From Duganella radicis (GTDB taxonomy: Bacteria > Pseudomonadota > Gammaproteobacteria > Burkholderiales > Burkholderiaceae_D), in the NCBI RefSeq assembly GCF_009720825.1, contig NZ_WNKY01000001.1, forward strand, positions 372,001-436,000: a DNA stretch of 64,000 bases, given 5' to 3'. The notes under the pieces are model-generated. The model saw only the letters and a program-made list of their open reading frames with translations, had not been told where the DNA came from and did no database searches. The position numbers were made by a program, and so were the translations under genes. Shown piece by piece: positions 32,435 to 40,675 of the stretch. How positions within the stretch are numbered: the stretch's first letter is position 1; each line of letters starts with the position of its first letter.

Positions 32435-34657
32435 TCAGGGTTTGATCCGTTGTTCGTTGAGGCGCAGTTTCGCCTTCAGGACTGGCTGGTTGACGCTGGC
32501 GCCGACCTCGATGTCGTACGTCCCGGCAGCAACATGCCAGTTGTTCGCCGCCAAGTCGAAGCTGGCCATGACGCGCGGGTCGACCTCGACCGACACCTGC
32601 CGGCTCTCGCCCGGTTTGAGATCCACACGACTCCAGCCGATCAGGCGCTTGACGCCGTTGACACGAGCATATACTTGGGCAACGTCAGCGCCGGGACGCT
32701 TACCGACATTCGCAATGGCAAACGACAAGCGTGGACGCGTGCCCTCAGCCATGCGCAGGTTCTTGTAAGTGAAGCGTGTGTAACTCAGACCGTGGCCAAA
32801 CGGGAACAGCGGTTTCGCCCCGGTTTTGTCGAACCAGCGATAGCCGGCGTTAGCACCTTCCGGATAGGTCACGGAAAACGGCTTCATGTCTTTCGGCAAA
32901 CCATACAGGTCGCGCTGCACGGTCTCGCCCGCCATGTCGTAGCCGGGGATGGTGGGATTCGGCAGTTGCTCTTCGCTGGCCGGGAATGTCATCGCCAGCC
33001 GGCCGGACGGATTGACCGCCCCCGTCAATATGCGCGCAATCGCCTCACCGCCGCGCTGGCCCGGGTACCAGGCTTCCAGTACGGCGCCGGCCTTGTCCAG
33101 CCAAGGCATCAGGACCGGACCGCCGGTCACCAGCACCACCACCGTGGCAGGGTTGGCGCTCGCAACAGCCGCGATCAGCCCGTCCTGATTGTCCGGCAAA
33201 CTCAGGTTCTTCACGTCCATCGTCTCGGTCGTGAACTGCTCGCCAATCACGATGACCAGATCGGCCTTGCCTGCAGCTTCGGCGGCCCGGCGCGGATCAC
33301 TGCCATCGTCAAATGAAATGGTTGCCTGCGGCACGGCCTTGCGCAGGGCAGCCACCGGCGACGAATTGCTGTACAGCTTTTTGCCGAATGCTGCTGGCAC
33401 CTTCAGCACAGCCCCGCCGACCGGGTTGACCTGCGAAGAGCCACCGCCGCCAGCGAGCACACCGACATCGGCATGGCCACCGACAACGAGGATGCGACGG
33501 ACGGAGCTAGCAATGGGCAGCAACTTGCGTTCGTTCTTGAGCAGTACAATGCCGGCCTCCGCCACCTCCTGGGCAATGCGCCCGTTCGCCTCGTAGTCAA
33601 TCGCTTTCTGCGCTGGCGGACGGTCAGCCAGGCCTACAGCATGAATCGAGTACAGGATGCGGCGTACCGACTGGTCCAGGTCCTCTTGTTTGACCGTGCC
33701 GGCGGCCAGCGCGGCGCGCAGCCGCGCCCCGAAATGGCCGGCATCGCCAGGCGTGGTACCCGATTCCTGATCAAGTCCCTGGGGCATGGACGGACCGTGT
33801 ACGGCTCCCCAGTCGGACATGACAAAACCCTTGTAGCCCCAATCGCGGCGCAGGACATCGTTGAGCAAGAACGCATTTTCGCAACCAAACACGCCGTTGA
33901 CCTTGTTGTAAGCACACATCACCGAGCCCGGCTGGCCGATCTCGATGCCGATCTCGAATGCCAGCAGATCGCTCTCGCGAAACGCGCCCTCCTCCATGTC
34001 CGCCGAGAGGATAGTGCGGCCAGTCTCCTGTGTGTTCAAAGCGAAGTGCTTGATGGTCGACATCACATGATTCGACTGAACGCCACGAATGGCATGGCCT
34101 GCCAGCGTTCCGGCCAGCAGCGGATCCTCACCAAAATATTCAAAATTGCGGCCGTTCCTCGGTTCACGCACCAGATTGACGCCGCCTGCAAGCAGCACGT
34201 TAAAGCCCTTGTCACGGGCCTCTGCTCCGATCATGGCGCTGCCGCGCTCGACCAGGCTGGGGTCCCACGTGGCTGCCAGCAAGGCAGTTGACGGCAACGC
34301 GGTCGCCACGTCGCCAGGCCGAAGCCCGCCCATCATGTTGGCAATACCGACGCTGGCGTCACTCTCCGTCAGGAACGGCACCCCCAGGCGCGGCACGCCC
34401 TTCACGTAACCGGCTCCCTTCGCAACGTCGGCACCCAGCTTGGGCTTTGCCGCAAATGGGTTAGTGCCGCGCACCAGATCGAACTTTTCGTCCAGCGTCA
34501 TCTGTTTCAGAACCGAGTCCGCCCAGGCCTCGGAGGCACTCTGCGCCATGACAGGCAACGCCGCCATCCCCACCGAATATAATGCTAGCAGACAAGCTGC
34601 GACAACTAAGCGGTTCCGTCTTGGCCGTTGCTGGCAAGCAATCACTTCCCGTTTCAT
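32435..34657 (-). CDS. GH3 beta-glucosidase-like enzyme
   Basis: A 740-residue secreted GH3 enzyme; AAGGA precedes the ATG, and a signal peptide follows a basic start (NRLVVAACLLALYSVGMAAL). Catalytic landmarks are IKHFALNTQETGR and nucleophile Asp282 in GFVMSDWGAVH; a FnIII-like domain closes the protein. It starts the operon with the GH3 at 30135. The promoter region, shared with the divergent isomerase-like gene, carries a copy of the regulon palindrome 56 bp upstream. Confidence 0.93.
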   Translation of the reverse strand: MKREVIACQQRPRRNRLVVAACLLALYSVGMAALPVMAQSASEAWADSVLKQMTLDEKFDLVRGTNPFAAKPKLGADVAKGAGYVKGVPRLGVPFLTESDASVGIANMMGGLRPGDVATALPSTALLAATWDPSLVERGSAMIGAEARDKGFNVLLAGGVNLVREPRNGRNFEYFGEDPLLAGTLAGHAIRGVQSNHVMSTIKHFALNTQETGRTILSADMEEGAFRESDLLAFEIGIEIGQPGSVMCAYNKVNGVFGCENAFLLNDVLRRDWGYKGFVMSDWGAVHGPSMPQGLDQESGTTPGDAGHFGARLRAALAAGTVKQEDLDQSVRRILYSIHAVGLADRPPAQKAIDYEANGRIAQEVAEAGIVLLKNERKLLPIASSVRRILVVGGHADVGVLAGGGGSSQVNPVGGAVLKVPAAFGKKLYSNSSPVAALRKAVPQATISFDDGSDPRRAAEAAGKADLVIVIGEQFTTETMDVKNLSLPDNQDGLIAAVASANPATVVVLVTGGPVLMPWLDKAGAVLEAWYPGQRGGEAIARILTGAVNPSGRLAMTFPASEEQLPNPTIPGYDMAGETVQRDLYGLPKDMKPFSVTYPEGANAGYRWFDKTGAKPLFPFGHGLSYTRFTYKNLRMAEGTRPRLSFAIANVGKRPGADVAQVYARVNGVKRLIGWSRVDLKPGESRQVSVEVDPRVMASFDLAANNWHVAAGTYDIEVGASVNQPVLKAKLRLNEQRIKP

Positions 34658-34713
34658 ACATATCCTTTCGGTAATATCTCCTCCATCATAGTCCGTCGTT
34701 TATTCCCGACGGT

Positions 34714-34731
34714 CATCGTCCATTTGGACGG
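34714..34731 (-). promoter_or_regulatory. regulon palindrome, copy 2 (GH3 pair / isomerase-like gene)
   Basis: Minus strand reads CCGTCCAAATGGACGATG; 56 bases before the GH3 ATG and 68 bases before the divergent isomerase-like GTG. Confidence 0.65.
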
Positions 34732-34799
34732 TGCATGACGCCCTCACCGCTTTCACAATTCAATCCAACAACCGATATCGATGCCGACATGGAGGAAGT

Positions 34800-35654
34800 G
34801 TGAAAACAAAACGAGCCATCCTGCCCCTTCTGCTGGCCTTGTTTGGCCCGAGCGCGAGAGGGGAAACGCTACCAGTAGCGCCGCGCCTGGGCGTGCAACT
34901 ATGGTCCGTCAAAGACGAACTGCGACGGGACTTCGATGGGGTGCTGATCAAGCTTGCACAGATGGGATTTCAAGGTGTTGAATTCGCCGGCCAGTTCGGC
35001 CCCTACCGACAGAATCCGGTGGCCCTCAGGGCACTACTCGATCGCAGTGGCTTGGCGTGCGCCGGCGCTCATGTCGATATCAGGCAACTGGCGCCGCAAC
35101 ACTTCGAAGCGACTACAGCGTTTTACCGTACGCTCGGCTGTAACAATCTGGTGATCTCGGCGGACCGACGTGGCACCACGCCGGAGCTGGTTACGGAACT
35201 AGGCAGGGAACTGACTACCCTGTCTGCGACGCTGGCTACCCAAGGCATGCGCATCGGATACCATAACCACGCGCAGGAAATGGCCGGCACGATGGGCAGC
35301 ACGCCGTGGGATCTCATTGCGCAGAACACTCCGGCTGAGGTGATACTGCAGCAAGACGTGGGTTGGACGGTATTCGCAGGCAAGAACCCCGTCACCTACG
35401 TGCAACGCTACCCGGGCCGCTCTGTCAGCATGCACTTAAAGGCTAAACTACCCGTAGGCGCGGCAGGAAAGCCGCTGATCGGCCAAGACGGCACGGACTG
35501 GAAGGGACTGGTCAGCGCTGCGCATCAAGTCGGCGGTACCCAATGGCTCATCGTCGAGCAGGAAGAGTACCCCGACGGCATGGGGCAACTAGATGCGGTG
35601 CGCACCTCACTGACGGGCCTGCGGTCAGCCGTGACGAATCTGAACAGGCGATAG
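34800..35654 (+). CDS. sugar phosphate isomerase/epimerase-like TIM-barrel protein, exported
   Basis: A 284-residue member of the AP_endonuc_2/xylose-isomerase-like TIM barrel family. The GTG at 34800, just after GGAGGA, is preferred because it opens a signal peptide (KTKRAILPLLLALFGPSARG); an upstream in-frame ATG at 34731 would hide it. Landmarks: LGVQLWSVKDELRRDFDGVL, GYHNHAQEM and LQQDVGWTVFAG, whose His/Glu/Asp residues normally bind the metal. Periplasmic members occur in sugar utilisation clusters, often near dehydrogenases. Substrate unknown. Confidence 0.85.
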   Translation: MKTKRAILPLLLALFGPSARGETLPVAPRLGVQLWSVKDELRRDFDGVLIKLAQMGFQGVEFAGQFGPYRQNPVALRALLDRSGLACAGAHVDIRQLAPQHFEATTAFYRTLGCNNLVISADRRGTTPELVTELGRELTTLSATLATQGMRIGYHNHAQEMAGTMGSTPWDLIAQNTPAEVILQQDVGWTVFAGKNPVTYVQRYPGRSVSMHLKAKLPVGAAGKPLIGQDGTDWKGLVSAAHQVGGTQWLIVEQEEYPDGMGQLDAVRTSLTGLRSAVTNLNRR

Positions 35655-35670
35655 CGGGGACTAGCCATCC

Positions 35671-35688
35671 CCGTCTGAACGGACGATG
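35671..35688 (+). promoter_or_regulatory. regulon palindrome, copy 3 (GH106-like gene)
   Basis: Reads CCGTCTGAACGGACGATG, 95 bases before the GH106-like start and 17 bases after the isomerase-like stop. Confidence 0.7.
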
Positions 35689-35783
35689 CTCGCGGGCCAG
35701 CGCGCGCTCACAATGCACCAGCGGCTGCTGTGAGTGCGTCGAATGGTTCACGACAGCCGTGCAACCCACCGGAGACACCCTAG

Positions 35784-38657
35784 ATGAGTTTGACCCGCCG
35801 ATATTTTCTTTCATCAATAACAGCTCTGGCTGGCGCGGCGACGTTGCCACTTGGCATTGCCAATGCCGTCAGCACCCGCAAGACTTTCCCGCAACTGCTT
35901 TCTCAGCAGTCCGCTCATGCGCGGCCGTGGGTACGCTGGTGGTGGCCGGGCGGCGCCGTGGTCGATGAAGAGTTGCGTCGGGAGCTTAAGGTCCTGAACG
36001 CGGCCGGATTTGGCGGTGCCGAAATTCAAGCCTTTAATCCGGGGATTCCGCATCTGAGCAAGCAGGAGCGCGTACAAGTCAATGACTACGCCAACCCAGC
36101 CTTTTACGCGCATGTCGATGCGTGCACCGACGAAGCCCTGCAACAAGGCTTGCAGATCGACCTGACGTTCGGCTCAGCGTGGCCATCCGGGGGCGGCTTT
36201 GCCATCACGCCAGAGCTGGCATTGCTTGAACTCACGCCAGCGGTGACCAGCGTTCAAGCACCGTTGAGCACACCGATACGCATCAACCTCCCCGTGCGCA
36301 CACAGAAAATGGGGGCGCTCTCTCCGCTCGACGCCCGCGCCAAGGATCCTCGCGCCGCAGATTGGCGCGACCGCATCGCGGCGCGGCAAAAGCTCGTTGC
36401 CGTGGTCGCCATCAAGAGTACGGCACCGGTACTGGAAAATGACAAAAATTTCCGTTCGTCGGTGGTCAAGGCTGCCGGCAAGGCCGATCAGGTTGAGGGT
36501 ATTGTCGTCACCGATAGATTAGGTCCAGATGGCGTGCTGAACTGGGTACCGCCCAGCGCTGGACACTGGCAAATCATCGCGTTCAAGCAGTTCGTGGTCG
36601 ATAGCCCGGTGCTGGCCGGCGTCGGAGAAGGTCCGCAATTGGTGCTAGACCATTTTAAACGCGCCGCATTCGACGCGCATGCGCTGCGCGTCGGCGCTCC
36701 GCTGGCACGGCATGGCAAGCCGGCAAAGGCACTACGCGCCACCTTTGTTGACAGCCTGGAGCTAATGCCTGACTTGTATTGGTCGGAAGAGCTGTTGGCC
36801 GAGTTCAAGGCACGGCGCGGCTACGACCTGACACCGTACCTTCCGCATCTGCTGCAGCCAGGCTGGATGGAATCGTGGAACCCGCACGTATCGCTGCCCT
36901 ATTTCGACGCTGGCTCCGCAGGGGACCGCATCCGGTCCGACTACCGGCTCACCTTGTCGGAACTGATTATTGAGAATTTCTACCGTCCGTTTGTGGACTG
37001 GAATCATAGCAACGGATTGTCCGCCCGCGTCCAGGCACATGGCGCTCCAGGCGACCTGTTAAAGATTTATGGACTTGCCGACATACCGGAAACCGAGGAT
37101 CTGGAAGGCACTGGCAACACGCATTTCCTGCGTATGGCGCGCGCAGCATCCAACCTGTACGGCCGCAAGCGGGTGAGTTGCGAAAGCCTGTGCTGGCCTT
37201 TGCAGTCGTTCGAAATAACGCCGGCGCAGTGGCAGGCGCGCGTCAATCTCCTGTTTGTGAGCGGAGTCAATGCCATCGTCGTGCATGGTTTTCCGTACGC
37301 GCTGCACCGAGAGGCCTGGCCCGGCTGGTATCCGTTCGCTCCGAGTCCCTTCCTGCCGGGCTTCACAAGCATGATCAACGAAGCGAATCCGCTATGGAAC
37401 GCGATCGGTAGCCTCAATACCTATATCAGCGGAGTCCAAGGCATTATGCAGAACAGCGACAATGTCGTGCCGTTGGCCGTCTACCTGGGTGATAGCACGT
37501 ATTTCCACGGTATCGAACCCAAGTCAACCGAGGAGTTAATCGCGCATTTACTGGACAATGGCTACGACTACGACCGCATCAACGACGACAGTATTGCGCA
37601 CAGCCGCGTGGTCAATGGTGCGCTGGTCACACCCGGCGGTGCTCGCTACGGCGCGCTAATCCTGCCTGCGCGCCCGAGCCTGCATGCGCCGTCGGCAACG
37701 CAGTTGGCGCGATTCGCTCAAGCAGGCTTACCAATCTTTTTCACCGACCAGCCACCAACGCATGCGGCCGGTTATCGTGACCATGCGGCGCAGGACGCGC
37801 TGGTCCGCGAGTCCGTGCAGGCCGCGCTGCATGCAGGTGCGCGCACCGCCAAGTCCGAGTCGCTGGCAGCCGTGCTACGCCAGGCCAGAATTCCGGACAA
37901 TCTGGCGTTTACCAGCGCATCGTGCCTGTTCATCGAGAAAACGCTGGACGGCCGCTCCGCATACTTCCTGCACAACGCGAAGGACCAAGCCGAGACCATC
38001 AGTTTCACCACCCGTGCAGCAGGCTACCCGGAACGCTGGAATCCCGCCAATGGCGAGCGGACGGGATTGCATGCACGTATCAAAGACGGTCGAACGGAAA
38101 TCACTGTCGACATCGAGGCTGGTGGTGCCGCACTGATTGTCTTCACCGACCGCCGCCTGGCGCCGCCGCCTGCCTGGCTGCCAGCCGACCGGATCGACCT
38201 CAGCGCAGGGCCGTGGACACTGCAAATCGACGGACACGGGCAGAATGGCAGAGCCGTACAACATAGCCTGACGCTCGACCAGCTGCGCGACTGGCGTGCC
38301 ATAGACGGCTTGGCCGACTGTTCCGGGCAGGGCACTTATCGCGTTGACGTAACGGTTCCCGCCGATTGGTTGAAGGTCGGCAGTAAAGTGATGCTGGACC
38401 TGGGTGCCGTGCACGATATGGCCATTGTGACCACCGCCGGCAAGCAGCAGTTGACGCTGTTCGCCCCGCCGTTCGAGGCCAATATCACGACGATGCTGCG
38501 CCCAGGGCGGAATCAGCTGCAAATCGGGATTTTTAACAGCCCGAATAATGCCATGATCGACCTGAAAAAACCCGGGCTCAAAAACCTTAAACCGCAACCC
38601 GCTGGTTTGCTTGGTCCCGTTAGACTGGTGCTGAAGCACGCGAGGACCGCAGCCTAA
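35784..38657 (+). CDS. GH106-like alpha-L-rhamnosidase family protein
   Basis: A 957-residue exported enzyme with GGAG upstream of the ATG and a twin-arginine-like leader (SLTRRYFLSSITALAGAAT). The N-terminal region PWVRWWWPGGAVVDEELRRE followed by GFGGAEIQAFNPG is characteristic of GH106 and relatives; later SWSELLAEFKARRGYDLTPY-type and RVSCESLCWPLQS segments contain candidate catalytic acids. C-terminal jelly-roll domains follow (TLDQLRDWRAIDGLADCSGQ). GH106 enzymes release alpha-L-rhamnose, for example from pectin or arabinogalactan, but specificity in this subgroup is uncertain. Confidence 0.8.
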   Translation: MSLTRRYFLSSITALAGAATLPLGIANAVSTRKTFPQLLSQQSAHARPWVRWWWPGGAVVDEELRRELKVLNAAGFGGAEIQAFNPGIPHLSKQERVQVNDYANPAFYAHVDACTDEALQQGLQIDLTFGSAWPSGGGFAITPELALLELTPAVTSVQAPLSTPIRINLPVRTQKMGALSPLDARAKDPRAADWRDRIAARQKLVAVVAIKSTAPVLENDKNFRSSVVKAAGKADQVEGIVVTDRLGPDGVLNWVPPSAGHWQIIAFKQFVVDSPVLAGVGEGPQLVLDHFKRAAFDAHALRVGAPLARHGKPAKALRATFVDSLELMPDLYWSEELLAEFKARRGYDLTPYLPHLLQPGWMESWNPHVSLPYFDAGSAGDRIRSDYRLTLSELIIENFYRPFVDWNHSNGLSARVQAHGAPGDLLKIYGLADIPETEDLEGTGNTHFLRMARAASNLYGRKRVSCESLCWPLQSFEITPAQWQARVNLLFVSGVNAIVVHGFPYALHREAWPGWYPFAPSPFLPGFTSMINEANPLWNAIGSLNTYISGVQGIMQNSDNVVPLAVYLGDSTYFHGIEPKSTEELIAHLLDNGYDYDRINDDSIAHSRVVNGALVTPGGARYGALILPARPSLHAPSATQLARFAQAGLPIFFTDQPPTHAAGYRDHAAQDALVRESVQAALHAGARTAKSESLAAVLRQARIPDNLAFTSASCLFIEKTLDGRSAYFLHNAKDQAETISFTTRAAGYPERWNPANGERTGLHARIKDGRTEITVDIEAGGAALIVFTDRRLAPPPAWLPADRIDLSAGPWTLQIDGHGQNGRAVQHSLTLDQLRDWRAIDGLADCSGQGTYRVDVTVPADWLKVGSKVMLDLGAVHDMAIVTTAGKQQLTLFAPPFEANITTMLRPGRNQLQIGIFNSPNNAMIDLKKPGLKNLKPQPAGLLGPVRLVLKHARTAA

Positions 38658-38685
38658 AAAGGCGCCGGCAAATGCCGGCGCCTTT
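38658..38685. terminator. bidirectional terminator between GH106-like and GH43 genes
   Basis: AAAGGCGCCGGCA - AA - TGCCGGCGCCTTT is a perfect 13-bp stem in the gap between the convergent genes. Confidence 0.9.
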
Positions 38686-38688
38686 CCT

Positions 38689-40395
38689 TCAAGGTAGCAC
38701 AAGCTGCGTCTTGCCCCTCGTGATGCCCTGCTCATTGACAGCATCAACCGCGACATAATACTTCTGCCCACTGTTCAGACTGCCAACGGTCACCGTCGAT
38801 GCGCCATCGTAGACCTGAAAATTCTGGTTCATCAGGTCGGGCTCTACCCCCAGCCGGACAATGTAGAAGTCCGTGTTCTTAACGGGCTTCCACGATATTG
38901 AGGCGCGACGCGCGTCGTCCTGTTGACGAGTCGCCGTGACCTGACCTACCGCGACGGGTCGCTGGCCTTGGCCATGACCGAACACCCGCAAGTCGTACAA
39001 GGAAAACTTGCCGTTATCAGGTGTATGGACATTTTTAATCCGAATGTAGCGCACCAACTCGGGCTTGGCCAGTACGCGGTAATCATGCGGCGCATCGCGC
39101 CCGCCCGTCGACTGATCGATCAAGATACGCCAACTCGCGCCGTCGTCCGAGCCTTCCAATACATAGCGGTACACGTCGCGGCTAATGCCGCGGCCAGCGC
39201 TGTCCTGGTCGGCGAAATTAAGCTGTACAGCCTCGACAGTCTTGAGCCCCCGTAGATCCATTTGCAGCCATTCCGTCGATTCTCCGGTCTGGGCGGACCA
39301 CACTGTACGGATATCCTCGTCGCTCGCATTCTCCGCCGGGTATCCTTCCAGCGTCGACGACACTGTCACTGGCTTGTGCCGTGAGAGCAACATCCAGCCG
39401 GTCAACTCACGCTTGCCACCGATGTAGCGCGGATAGTCGCCCAAATAGGTATCAGCCATCAATGCGCCCCCCTCCGAGAACGAAGCTGGGAACAGGCCCA
39501 GGCGTCGTTCGAATTTGAATCGCTTGGAGATCGTCATTGTGCCGATGTGCCACCACTGGCCGTCAGCCCCTTGGAAGGTGCTGCTATGCCCCGCGCCAGC
39601 GGCAAATCCGGTCGGCTTGAACGAGAACGGACTGTAGGGCTCGTACTTGAACGGCCCCATCGGCGAGTTGGAAGTCAGCACGCCATCGGCGTAGGTCTTG
39701 TATTCCGTTCCGGGCGACGCGTATTGCAGGTAGTACTTCCCCTGGTATTTCGTCATCCATGCGCCTTCAACGAAACTCTCCGCACTGTCGATCTCATTAT
39801 TGTCACCAACGACCTCCCAACCGCGTTGCGCCTTGTTCCGCGACGCCGGTACATCGGCCTTGCGCAGTGGCTGGAAGGTCACCGGGTCAAGCTCATATAC
39901 CCGCAGGACATCTTTACCGCTCAGCCCTTCGTACATGTACAACCGGCCGTCGTCGTCAAGGAACAGGCAAGGATCGTTGTAGCCAGGCCGGATGTCGGCG
40001 GCCTTGCTCCAGCTGCCCGTCAATGGATCGTCCGTGGTCCAGATGTCGGGCGTGTTCTCGCTTGCCGTCATGTAAAGCCGATTGTTCATGACCAGTGCCG
40101 TCGGGGCATAACGATTGACGGGAAAGCCGGTTGGCTCAACGAACTCCCATTTGAGCAGATCGAACGACCACCAATAGCCCTTGGAGTGGGAGGCGAACAG
40201 CCAGTAACGGTCCTTGAACCACACCATAGTAGGATCGGCGGCCTCGCGGAGTGAGCGGAACTGGTAGCGATATGGCAAATCCACCGGATTGGCATACGTG
40301 GCAAAGCGGTCCGCTGCGTTGGCCGGAAAACATGCGGATGACGCGACAACCAGTCCGAGACCGGCGACGAGCAAGGTTTTTTTGACTTTTAACAT
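38689..40395 (-). CDS. GH43 enzyme with F5/8C and fibronectin III domains
   Basis: A secreted five-bladed propeller glycosidase (arabinofuranosidase/xylosidase type). The frame is open to 40536, but the ATG at 40395 begins the signal peptide (MLKVKKTLLVAGLGLVVASS), giving 568 residues. The general base is probably Asp54 in EAADPTMVWFKDRYW; the acid lies in the middle (DSAESFVEGAWMTKY). An F5/8 type C domain (about 345-475) and an FnIII domain (about 480-568) follow, likely carbohydrate-binding and spacer modules. The leader contains a regulon palindrome 63 bp upstream. Confidence 0.88.
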   Translation of the reverse strand: MLKVKKTLLVAGLGLVVASSACFPANAADRFATYANPVDLPYRYQFRSLREAADPTMVWFKDRYWLFASHSKGYWWSFDLLKWEFVEPTGFPVNRYAPTALVMNNRLYMTASENTPDIWTTDDPLTGSWSKAADIRPGYNDPCLFLDDDGRLYMYEGLSGKDVLRVYELDPVTFQPLRKADVPASRNKAQRGWEVVGDNNEIDSAESFVEGAWMTKYQGKYYLQYASPGTEYKTYADGVLTSNSPMGPFKYEPYSPFSFKPTGFAAGAGHSSTFQGADGQWWHIGTMTISKRFKFERRLGLFPASFSEGGALMADTYLGDYPRYIGGKRELTGWMLLSRHKPVTVSSTLEGYPAENASDEDIRTVWSAQTGESTEWLQMDLRGLKTVEAVQLNFADQDSAGRGISRDVYRYVLEGSDDGASWRILIDQSTGGRDAPHDYRVLAKPELVRYIRIKNVHTPDNGKFSLYDLRVFGHGQGQRPVAVGQVTATRQQDDARRASISWKPVKNTDFYIVRLGVEPDLMNQNFQVYDGASTVTVGSLNSGQKYYVAVDAVNEQGITRGKTQLVLP

Positions 40396-40458
40396 TTCGG
40401 TATACCCACATAAAGAATGATCCCAACGCAAGTATGGGCTGTAACGGCAGGCGGCGGA

Positions 40459-40476
40459 CCGTCTGAACGGACGATG
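40459..40476 (+). promoter_or_regulatory. regulon palindrome, copy 4 (GH43 / GH3-efflux)
   Basis: Reads CCGTCTGAACGGACGATG, identical to copy 3. It is 63 bases from the GH43 start (-) and 199 bases from the GH3 start (+). Confidence 0.7.
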
Positions 40477-40675
40477 TGGCGCCGCCCTTTCAGCGGCAAC
40501 ATGGCATGCCAACCAACCGATCCGCTCGCCATCCACGATTTACCCTTCTGATGAACCTTTTCTCCTCCCTTGATGCGCTTGTTTTCTCAATCTACTTCGT
40601 GGTCGTCGCCAGCTACGGCCTCTGGTGGTGACCCTGCCGGCAATGCATCACGCTTAGATCCAAGGAAACTCTTTT

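Noticed and set aside
30237..32768. 843-codon open frame on the plus strand
   Set aside because: Antisense to the GH3 pair and crosses their junction; composition (Arg/His/Gln-rich) is that of a shadow frame.
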